The translations under genes were made by a program, and so were the position numbers. Positions 6,756-13,364 of a DNA stretch of 20,547 nucleotides are shown piece by piece (position 1 is the first letter of the stretch; every line of letters begins with the position of its first letter). The DNA comes from Synergistaceae bacterium. Lineage in GTDB: Bacteria; Synergistota; Synergistia; Synergistales; Aminobacteriaceae. Location of the stretch: assembly GCA_022837505.1 (NCBI GenBank), contig JALHFZ010000029.1:1-20547 (forward strand). The letters run 5' to 3'. The notes beneath the pieces were generated by a model. It was not told the DNA's origin, did no database searches, and saw only the letters and a list, made by a program, of their open reading frames with translations.

Positions 6756-7676
6756 ATGACGAACGACCGCAAGGCAGTCATCGACGTCGGCACCAACTCC
6801 ATCAAGTTCCACGTTGCCGATCAGCGCCCCGACGGCTCCCTCGAGACGGTCCTCGACGAGAACGATATCGCCCGTCTCGGCGAGGGGCTGAGGGAGACGG
6901 GGAAGATCTCCCCCGAACCCCTCGAGCGCAACGCCCGCTTCGTGGAGAATTTTGTGAAGAAGGCCCGTGCCATGGGGGTCGACACTCCCGTCATCGTGGG
7001 GACCATGGCCCTCCGCACCGCCGCCAACGCACCGGAGTTCCTCTCCCGGGTGAAGGAGCTTACCGGTCTTGATGTGCGGATCATCCCAGGCGAAGAGGAG
7101 GCCCGCCTCTCCTGGCTTGCCGTCCTCTCCGGCCTTCCCCGGGTCTCGGGGGAGCTCGTCACCTTCGACACGGGGGGCGGAAGCACTGAGTTCGTCTTCG
7201 GCCGGGGGGACGAGATCGACCGCAGGTTCAGCATCCCCCTCGGGGCGGTGCGGATCACCGAGGAATTTTTCGCCGACGATCCTGTAAAACCCGGCTCCGT
7301 AGAGAAGGCCCGGCAGGAGATCCGCAGGAGCCTTGAAGAGGGCGGACTGAAGGGGTCTCCCTCAGTCCTCGTGGGGATGGGCGGGACGGTGACGAGCCTT
7401 GCGGCGGTGAAGCATGAAATGGTCACCTACGACCCCGACGTGGTGCAGGGATCGGTCCTCACGGCGGAGGATCTCCGGGGGATGGCTGACCGTTTTGCCT
7501 CCCGTACCCTTGAGGATCGCCGCGCGATTCCGGGGCTGCAGCCCAAACGGGCGGACGTCATCCTTGCCGGCACGTGCATCGTTCAGGAAATTCTGGAAAT
7601 CCTCGGCCTTTCGTCCTTTACGGTGAGCGACCGGGGACTGCGCCACGGACTGGCCTACGAGCTCTTTTCGAGGTAA
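6756..7676 (+). CDS. ppx: Exopolyphosphatase / pppGpp phosphohydrolase family protein (Ppx/GppA)
   Basis: Encodes 306 aa, the length of the short, single-module Ppx/GppA proteins that lack the C-terminal HD-like domain of the roughly 500-aa enterobacterial enzymes. It shows the actin-like ATPase-fold signatures: phosphate-1 loop DVGTNSIK (10-17), GTMALRTAAN (82-91), GEEEARLSW with the candidate catalytic Glu (112-120), phosphate-2 loop DTGGGSTEF (138-146), MGGTVTSLAA (208-217) and the C-terminal RGLRHGL (293-299). Family enzymes release phosphate from polyphosphate or the 5' phosphate from pppGpp, and sequence alone does not separate the two. It starts immediately after the stop of the CYTH-like gene. 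The gene label means family level only. Confidence 0.9.
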   Translation: MTNDRKAVIDVGTNSIKFHVADQRPDGSLETVLDENDIARLGEGLRETGKISPEPLERNARFVENFVKKARAMGVDTPVIVGTMALRTAANAPEFLSRVKELTGLDVRIIPGEEEARLSWLAVLSGLPRVSGELVTFDTGGGSTEFVFGRGDEIDRRFSIPLGAVRITEEFFADDPVKPGSVEKARQEIRRSLEEGGLKGSPSVLVGMGGTVTSLAAVKHEMVTYDPDVVQGSVLTAEDLRGMADRFASRTLEDRRAIPGLQPKRADVILAGTCIVQEILEILGLSSFTVSDRGLRHGLAYELFSR

Positions 7677-7767
7677 TATGGAGGAACTGAAAGGACGGTT
7701 TTTTTCCGATCGAAAGGGAAATAGCTGACCGGAGAAAGGGATTAAAAAATATGCTGGAGGTGTTTTC

Positions 7768-8724
7768 ATGAAACGGAAACTTCTTCTTACGGCCCTTGCG
7801 CTCACCCTGGTTCTCCTCGCCGGAACCGCCTACGCCGCCTACCCTGACAAGCCGATCAAGGTCGTCAACTACGTCGGCCCCGGCGGACTCATGGATGTGA
7901 CGAGCCGCAAATTCGTCTCCATAGCGAAGAAATTCACCGACGCCACATTTGTGGTGGAGAACAAGGAGGGGGCCGGCGGCCTCGTGGCCATGCAGGCCGT
8001 CCTCGAACAGCCCGCCGACGGCTACACCGTCTTCGCCGCCACGACGTCCGTTATCCCCAAGGTCCTCACCTCGAAGAAGAGCGTGGACGAACTTGTCTGG
8101 GGGTTTGAATGGGTCGCCATGCTCATGAAGGACCCCGAGGCCATTATCGCTGCCAGCGGCACGCCCCTCAACACCTGGGAGGCCATCGCGAAGAATGCCC
8201 TCGAAAAGAAGGGGTCTCAGATCTGGACGGGCCCAGCCGCGGGAGGAAACGACCACCTCATGGCCATGAAAGTCTGGGCCAAGAGCGGAATAGAGGCAAA
8301 GTGGATCCCCTACAGCACGGGGCCTGAGGCCATGATGGGCCTTCTGAGCGGCCAGGGTGTGGCCTACGTGGGCAACCCGGCGGACATCGGCGGCAGGGAA
8401 GGGTTCACCATCGTCGCGATCGCAAGCCCCGAGCGTTCAAAAGTATTTCCCGATGCCCCCACCTTCACCGAGCTCGGCATCGAGGGTCTTGAGGACGAGG
8501 TCATGTGGAGAGGCTTCGCCATGAAGAAGGCTTCCCCTGAAGAGGCCATGGTCTGGTGGGAGGACCTTCTCAAGAAGGTCGCCGCCGACCCCGAGTGGAG
8601 GGAATTTCTCGAGAAGGACGGCATCGAAGTGGTGGACTACGGGCGGGAGAAATTCACTGCCCAGATAAAGAAGGACATTGAGGACGCTGAAACCTACCTC
8701 AAGAAATATGGAATGATAAAGTAG
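7768..8724 (+). CDS. tctC: Tripartite tricarboxylate transporter substrate-binding protein (TctC/Bug family)
   Basis: Encodes 318 aa. A signal peptide covers about 1-23 (MKRKLLLT start, cleavage after TAYA), giving a periplasmic protein that opens with AYPDKPIKVV, the standard mature start of the family. The ligand-binding loop GPGGLMDVTSR carries the Asp typical of Bug proteins, and ADGYTVFAATTS is the usual second signature. These proteins deliver carboxylates such as citrate, other di- and tricarboxylates or amino-acid-derived acids to a TctA/TctB membrane pair; the ligand cannot be told from sequence. The ribosome site GGAGGTG lies close before the ATG. It leads a tctC-tctB-tctA cluster. 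A 91-nt gap with no clear terminator separates it from ppx, so read-through is possible. Confidence 0.92.
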   Translation: MKRKLLLTALALTLVLLAGTAYAAYPDKPIKVVNYVGPGGLMDVTSRKFVSIAKKFTDATFVVENKEGAGGLVAMQAVLEQPADGYTVFAATTSVIPKVLTSKKSVDELVWGFEWVAMLMKDPEAIIAASGTPLNTWEAIAKNALEKKGSQIWTGPAAGGNDHLMAMKVWAKSGIEAKWIPYSTGPEAMMGLLSGQGVAYVGNPADIGGREGFTIVAIASPERSKVFPDAPTFTELGIEGLEDEVMWRGFAMKKASPEEAMVWWEDLLKKVAADPEWREFLEKDGIEVVDYGREKFTAQIKKDIEDAETYLKKYGMIK

Positions 8725-8765
8725 GGCGGCTCTGAAAAGGTCCCCCGAAGAACGGTGCTTTTGAA

Positions 8766-8793
8766 CGAGGCGCCGCCGAACGGCGGCGCCTCG
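8766..8793 (+). other. Strong hairpin between tctC and tctB, no U-tract
   Basis: A perfect inverted repeat (8766-8777 with 8782-8793, GAAC loop, G+C-rich) stands 41 nt after the tctC stop. The bases after it (GATTTCAT) hold no run of T, so it is not a canonical terminator. A hairpin here may protect the 3' end of the binding-protein message, raising its level over the membrane subunits, as known for other binding-protein operons. Confidence 0.7.
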
Positions 8794-8855
8794 GATTTCA
8801 TCACACAACCTATCCTAAAGGGCTAATGGGTACAACCGCCCCGGGAGGAAAAATA

Positions 8856-9413
8856 ATGGAAAACACCCTCATATTTCTGGGAACACTTCAGGGACTTCTT
8901 GTTATATTCGCCGGATTCCTTCTGTTTCTGACCGCCGCCTTTGCCCTCTTCAGGGGGCCGAGATATGCTCCCGTGCGGATCCGGCTGATGCTCTGCATCT
9001 CCCTTCTTTATATTGCCTTCGTCTTTTTTCTTTTATCCTTCGGACTTGACGAGATCGCGGCCGTGGGGAGCAGCGCCCGAACGGTCCCCCGTCTCTGGGC
9101 TGCCGGTCTGGCCCTCTTCTCCGGCGTAGCCCTGCGCAGGGCTCTGAAGGGGAAAGCCCCCGCCGATCCAGAAAAGGGGGATGTGCGGAGGGTGCTTGCC
9201 GCCGCGGCCATTGTGGCCTTCTCCCTCTGGGGGATGGACATAGCCGGCTACTTCCTCTCATCGGCGGCGATGATCATCCTTCTCTGCCTGCTGCTGGGGG
9301 AACGGCGGCCGGGGGTTTACCTTTCTCTCACCGGCAGCTGGCTTCTCTTCTCCTGGCTCGTCTTTTCGAAGCTTCTGACCCTGGGGCTGCCCTCCGGGAT
9401 TCTCTTCGGATAG
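8856..9413 (+). CDS. tctB: Tripartite tricarboxylate transporter small membrane subunit (TctB family)
   Basis: Encodes 185 aa with four to five hydrophobic segments: about 6-30, 41-64, a short one after the basic loop at about 78-92, 114-135 and 141-180. This matches the small, poorly conserved TctB subunit, which works with TctA in the inner membrane. The start is ATG 8856 with GGGAGGA at about 8843-8849; a frame extending to 8826 has no ribosome site. Identification rests mainly on size, topology and position between tctC and tctA, as usual for this subunit. The loop near 94-110 (LKGKAPADPEKGDVRR) is the usual charged cytoplasmic linker. Confidence 0.85.
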   Translation: MENTLIFLGTLQGLLVIFAGFLLFLTAAFALFRGPRYAPVRIRLMLCISLLYIAFVFFLLSFGLDEIAAVGSSARTVPRLWAAGLALFSGVALRRALKGKAPADPEKGDVRRVLAAAAIVAFSLWGMDIAGYFLSSAAMIILLCLLLGERRPGVYLSLTGSWLLFSWLVFSKLLTLGLPSGILFG

Positions 9414-9425
9414 GAGAATGCAGTT

Positions 9426-10922
9426 ATGGAGACTCTGAGCCATCTGTACGACGGACTTTCCCTCCTCATGGGATTCACCCCCCTGGTCGTGATTCTCGCG
9501 GGGGTCATCGTGGGGATCCTTGCCGGGGCTATGCCGGGCATCTCCCCCTCCATGGCGGTGGCCCTTCTGCTGCCCTTCTCCTTCGGCATGTCCCCCTCCA
9601 TGGGTATCGTCCTGCTCTGTTCCATCTATCTCGCCTCCAACTACGGCGGGTCCATCACCGCGGTCATGATCAACACCCCGGGGACCCCCTCTGCGGTGGT
9701 CACCGCCTTTGACGGATACCCCCTCACCCGGAAGGGGCAGGCCGGAACGGCCCTGGGAGTTTCCCTGATAGCCTCCGTGGTCGGTGGTTTTGTGGGGATC
9801 ATCATCCTCGTTCTCTTCTCGGCCCCCCTGGCTCGGATGGCCCTGAAGTTCTGGCCGGCGGAGTATTTCGCCCTGGCCATCCTTGGACTGTCCACCATCG
9901 CCTCCCTCGGAGGGGGGCGGTGGCTTGAGTCCTTCATCGCCGTCATGCTGGGCCTTCTGCTCAATACCATCGGCCTCGACCCCCTCAGCGGCGTGAGCCG
10001 CTATACCTTTGACTTCATCCGTCTGTACGACGGATTCTCCTTCATCCCCGTCCTTATCGGGCTCTTTGCCCTCAGTGAGGTCTTCATGGGGATAGAGAGC
10101 GGAGAGGTGAACAGGCCGCCGGTACTGCCCGAAAGGGAGAAATCTCCCTGGCCGACACTCCGGGACTACTTTAAGCTGAAGTTCGCCATGCTCCGGGCCG
10201 GGGTCGTCGGTACGGTCATCGGCGTCTTTCCCGGCGCCGGGGGGACCATAGCCTCCTTCATCGCCTACGACATCGAAAAACGGCTCAACTCAGACCCCGA
10301 CAGCTTCGGAAAGGGCAACCCCTTCGGCGTCGCCGCCGCCGAGGCGTCAAACAGCTCCTCCGTGGGGGGAGCCCTCGTCCCGCTGCTCACCCTGGGCATC
10401 CCCGGAAGCTCCTCCGCCGCGGTGCTCATCGGTGCCCTCATGATCCACAACCTTCAGCCCGGGCCGGAGCTCTTCACGAAACATCCGGAGATCGTCTACA
10501 CCCTTTTCTCCAGTCTTTTCGTGGCCAACATCTTCCTCCTCTTCCTCGGCCTTCTCGGCGCAAGGCTGTGGATCAAGGCGGCCCTCATCCCGAAAAGGCT
10601 GCTCTACCCCATGATCTTCGCCTTCTCCTTCATCGGCAGCTACGCCGTGCGCTCCTCCGTCTTCGACGTGGGGGTCTGCCTCGCCTTCGGCCTTCTCGGG
10701 TGGATGCTTGTCCGGAGCAAGTTCCCCGTTTCTCCCATCGTCCTCGGGATGATCCTCGGCACCATGATCGAGAAGAACCTCCGGGCAACCCTCATGATGG
10801 GCGGACCCGCTCTCTTTCTTCAGCGCCCCCTCTCCCTTGTGCTCCTGGCCCTCGCCTTTGCCTCGGGGGTCATCCCCTACCTCCGGGAGCGGAAGCGGAA
10901 AAAAGCCCTGAGGAAGTCGTGA
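9426..10922 (+). CDS. tctA: Tripartite tricarboxylate transporter large membrane subunit (TctA family)
   Basis: Encodes 498 aa with about a dozen membrane segments, the standard TctA length. The family signatures are clear: GAMPGISPSMAVALLLPF (34-51), YGGSITAVMINTPGTPSA (73-90), then in the second half GVFPGAGGTIASFIAYD, a KGNPFGVAAAEASNSSSVGG stretch and LTLGIPGSSSAAVLIGAL. TctA forms the cation-driven carboxylate channel that takes substrate from TctC. It starts 12 nt after tctB with GGAGAA upstream. Its TGA stop overlaps the GTG start of the next gene, a Na/Pi-family protein, so these two are translationally coupled. That partner is unusual for a tct operon. Confidence 0.95.
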   Translation: METLSHLYDGLSLLMGFTPLVVILAGVIVGILAGAMPGISPSMAVALLLPFSFGMSPSMGIVLLCSIYLASNYGGSITAVMINTPGTPSAVVTAFDGYPLTRKGQAGTALGVSLIASVVGGFVGIIILVLFSAPLARMALKFWPAEYFALAILGLSTIASLGGGRWLESFIAVMLGLLLNTIGLDPLSGVSRYTFDFIRLYDGFSFIPVLIGLFALSEVFMGIESGEVNRPPVLPEREKSPWPTLRDYFKLKFAMLRAGVVGTVIGVFPGAGGTIASFIAYDIEKRLNSDPDSFGKGNPFGVAAAEASNSSSVGGALVPLLTLGIPGSSSAAVLIGALMIHNLQPGPELFTKHPEIVYTLFSSLFVANIFLLFLGLLGARLWIKAALIPKRLLYPMIFAFSFIGSYAVRSSVFDVGVCLAFGLLGWMLVRSKFPVSPIVLGMILGTMIEKNLRATLMMGGPALFLQRPLSLVLLALAFASGVIPYLRERKRKKALRKS

Positions 10923-12511
10923 ATATCCCCATCTTCTCCCTGATCAATCTCCTCGGTGGGCTGGCGGTCTTCCTCTACGGAGTGGAGGAGACCACCGCCG
11001 CCTTCGGGGCCAGCTTCGGCACCAAATCGAAGGATCTGCTCGTCAAGTTCACCCGGAAAAAATTCCAGGCCTTCATCTTCGGCGTCCTCCTCGCCGCCGT
11101 GGCCCAGGGGAGCACCGTGGCCACCTCCTTCGCCATCGGCTTCGTGGACGTGGGGATGCTCTCCTTCGCCGGCTCCCTGATCGTCATGATGGGGGCGAGC
11201 GTGGGAGGGGCCTTCGTCACCTTCATCATCAGCCTCGACATAGCGGCATGGTCCCCCCTTATCTTCGCCGCGAGCCTTCTCATGGTCCGCTTCGGCAGGA
11301 GGACCGTCTATCGGGCGGGGGCGGTCCTTCAGGGAATATCCCTCATCCTCCTGGGGATGTACATCCTCAAGCTGGGGATAGGCCCCCTCGTCTCCGACCC
11401 CCGCTTTGCCGCCCTTGCCGAGGGGGCGGAAAAAAACCTCTTCCTCCTCGGCATGGGGGCCTTTTTCGCCACGGCCGTTATCCAGAGCGCACCCACCGTC
11501 CTTGCCCTGACGGTGACCCTGGCTGTCTCGGGGGTGCTTACGGAGGCGGCCATCCTTCCCATCGTCCTCGGGGCCCACGCCGGCTCGTCCGTCACGGTTC
11601 TCATAGCCGGGCTCTCGGGGAGGCAGAATGCCCGAAAGCTCGGCATATCCACCTTCGTCTACAAGGTCATAGGGTCCCTCGCGATCATCCCCTTTTTCCC
11701 TTGGCTTCAGGAGTTTATCGCCGGAGCGGGGGGGCGGGCGGCGTCGAAGATAGTCCTCGTCCAGGTGGGGATAACCCTCGTCAACGCCCTGATGTTCTAT
11801 TTTCTCGTCGAGCAGCTTGCGTGGCTTTCATCCCTGCTGTCGGATAAAATGGGCAAAGAGCGGCTTTCCGCCCCCGTCTATCTTGATGACGAGGTCCTTG
11901 AAATCCCCTCCCTGAGCATCCTACTGCTCTCGAAGGAGATGATCCGTCTCGCGAATTTCATCGAGATGTACTGCCAGATCCTCCTCGGTACTGGCCAGGA
12001 GATAAGGAGTTTCCCCGAGCTCCCCGGAGCCATCCGGGATCTGTCGGAGATATGCGAAGAGTATATGTACGGCATTCATATTCCAGCAGATGATGATTTA
12101 TTGCGGGAAAGCTATTCCACAGTTTCCTATTCTATGGTATCCTTTCGGCAGATGGCAAAAATTCTGACCGGTGAACTTCGCCTTCTCGCCGAGGCCGGGG
12201 TGGCTGAACAGCTTGCCAAAGAGGTGGGGGATGAAATGTGGGAGGAACTCTCCCGCACGGCCCTGACCCATATCCGGATCTCCCTGAGGGCCTTCGCCCT
12301 GGCAGATGCAGATTTTGCAGGCTTTGCCGGACGGTATGAACGGGAGTATGAACAGCTCGACAGGAGAATACGGCTCCGCCTCGGGGCGGATGCGCTCAAC
12401 CGGAGAGAGCTCGCTCCTCTCCTCGATTTCCTCACCCAGATGTTCCTTCTCGTGAAGACGTCCCTCGACGTGGCCCGGCGGGAAGGGTATTCTGAGAGTT
12501 CGATCGTATGA
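10919..12511 (+). CDS. Na/Pi-cotransporter-family membrane protein with altered signature motifs
   Basis: Encodes 530 aa. Two inverted membrane repeats fill about residues 1-305. A helical cytoplasmic tail (about 306-530) resembles the PhoU-like tail common in bacterial members. The start is GTG 10919, overlapping the tctA stop as GTGA, with GAGGAA just upstream; the same frame is open back to 10568 but that part is a shadow of tctA. Known phosphate carriers of this family carry QSSSA-like and GANIGTT-like motifs in each repeat and FN after the second. Here they read QGSTVA (63-68) and GASVGGAFVT (92-101), then QSAPT (189-193), GAHAGSSVT (218-226) and VYK (247-249). The fold is therefore retained but the binding site is changed, so phosphate transport is not assured. 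A phoU gene follows, which fits the family's usual context. Confidence 0.88.
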   Translation: MNIPIFSLINLLGGLAVFLYGVEETTAAFGASFGTKSKDLLVKFTRKKFQAFIFGVLLAAVAQGSTVATSFAIGFVDVGMLSFAGSLIVMMGASVGGAFVTFIISLDIAAWSPLIFAASLLMVRFGRRTVYRAGAVLQGISLILLGMYILKLGIGPLVSDPRFAALAEGAEKNLFLLGMGAFFATAVIQSAPTVLALTVTLAVSGVLTEAAILPIVLGAHAGSSVTVLIAGLSGRQNARKLGISTFVYKVIGSLAIIPFFPWLQEFIAGAGGRAASKIVLVQVGITLVNALMFYFLVEQLAWLSSLLSDKMGKERLSAPVYLDDEVLEIPSLSILLLSKEMIRLANFIEMYCQILLGTGQEIRSFPELPGAIRDLSEICEEYMYGIHIPADDDLLRESYSTVSYSMVSFRQMAKILTGELRLLAEAGVAEQLAKEVGDEMWEELSRTALTHIRISLRAFALADADFAGFAGRYEREYEQLDRRIRLRLGADALNRRELAPLLDFLTQMFLLVKTSLDVARREGYSESSIV

Positions 12512-12530
12512 GAACCCCGGGAGGTGTTTT

Positions 12531-13250
12531 TTGCCAGTGACACAGACTCAGAAGAAGATCTCCGTTCAGTCCCTTCTCTATGACTCCGACCGGGAGCGGA
12601 TCGTAGCCACCGTCCTGCGGATGGGTGAACTGGTATCGACGGCCCTCGAGGTGGCGGTCCATGCCTTCTTCGATCTGGACCGGGAGGCGGCGGGAAGGGT
12701 CATCCGAAACGACGACCTCATCGACAGTCTGGAGGAGGAGGTGGACCAGGAATGCCTCGGGTCCATCGCCATGAGAAGCCCCAGAAAGGAAGAGCTTTAC
12801 TTCGTCTTCGCCGTGCTGAAGATCATCACCGATCTCGAGCGGATCGGAGACCAGGCGGTGAACATCGCCAAAAAAGTCTTTCAGCTGACGGAGACCATGG
12901 AGTTTCCCCGGAAGGAATGCATCCTTCTCATGACGGACAAAGTCCTCTCCATGTTCTCCGACGCCCTTGAGGCCTTCCGCACCGGGGACGGAAAGATGGC
13001 GTCCGAGCTCTGGAAGCGGGATGACGAAGTGGATGAAATGTATGCGGAATGCTATTCCGATTTTCTCGAAAACGCCATGGCCGGCACCCACAGCGGCCCC
13101 GAAGCGGTAAAGGTCGGAGCCCTTGAGCTCTGGGCTGCCCGCCATCTCGAACGGGCGGGAGATCATGTGATCAACATTGCCGAGAGGGTCTTCTTCATGG
13201 TAGAGGGAAAATACTTCCCGAGCAAAGAGGAGCGGAAGAAGACGATCTGA
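12531..13250 (+). CDS. phoU: PhoU-family phosphate signalling protein
   Basis: Encodes 239 aa, cytoplasmic, all-helical, with the two PhoU three-helix repeats. Each carries the metal-binding signature: DLERIGDQAVNIA (101-113) and HLERAGDHVINIAERV (205-220). PhoU proteins bind metal clusters and restrain phosphate transporters and their sensor kinases. With no pst genes in view, this one most likely acts on the adjacent Na/Pi-family protein. The start is TTG 12531, set by GGGAGGTG at 12519-12526; a GTG at 12537 is possible but farther from the site. It lies 19 nt after the Na/Pi stop and so shares its transcript. The rare TTG start may keep the level low. Confidence 0.92.
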   Translation: MPVTQTQKKISVQSLLYDSDRERIVATVLRMGELVSTALEVAVHAFFDLDREAAGRVIRNDDLIDSLEEEVDQECLGSIAMRSPRKEELYFVFAVLKIITDLERIGDQAVNIAKKVFQLTETMEFPRKECILLMTDKVLSMFSDALEAFRTGDGKMASELWKRDDEVDEMYAECYSDFLENAMAGTHSGPEAVKVGALELWAARHLERAGDHVINIAERVFFMVEGKYFPSKEERKKTI

Positions 13251-13282
13251 TAATTGGCGGAGATCTCCTGTCCGAATACTCT

Positions 13283-13342
13283 CTGACCAATGTTGACAAA
13301 GACTTTAAAGAGTGTATACTCTAATGGTCAGTAAAGGTCAGA
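13283..13342 (+). promoter_or_regulatory. Putative heat-shock operator: CtsR-like GGTCAGW repeats around the dnaK promoter
   Basis: GGTCAGT (13326-13332) and GGTCAGA (13336-13342) form a direct repeat with an AAA spacer. This is the geometry of the CtsR operator, whose consensus is two RGTCAAA heptads three bases apart. A third copy lies inverted at 13282-13288 (TCTGACC), just upstream of the -35, and CTGACCA/TGGTCAG (13283-13289, 13325-13331) forms a perfect 7-bp palindrome flanking the core promoter. A repressor bound here would block initiation. The core is GGTCAG rather than GGTCAAA, so naming CtsR is inference. Confidence 0.55.
13293..13320 (+). promoter_or_regulatory. Sigma70-type promoter of dnaK
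   Basis: TTGACA (13293-13298), a 16-nt spacer and TATACT (13315-13320) make a strong vegetative promoter. The expected start is near 13327, inside the flanking repeat array. No sigma32-type -35/-10 pair was seen. Confidence 0.88.
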
Positions 13343-13364
13343 AAAACTACAGGAGGGATTTCCC

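Noticed and set aside
7678..7728. 16-codon frame between ppx and tctC
   Set aside because: It begins two bases after the ppx stop without its own ribosome site and shows no recognisable features.
10568..10918. Upstream extension of the Na/Pi-family frame into tctA
   Set aside because: The translated extension is low-complexity Arg/Pro/Leu-rich sequence typical of an off-frame reading of a GC-rich gene. The GTG at 10919 gives a proper membrane-protein start.
13300..13324. CIRCE (HrcA) element at the dnaK promoter, suggested by AGAGT-GTAT-ACTCT
   Set aside because: CIRCE needs TTAGCACTC and GAGTGCTAA arms nine bases apart. Here only five bases pair across a 4-nt centre that is mostly the -10 box.
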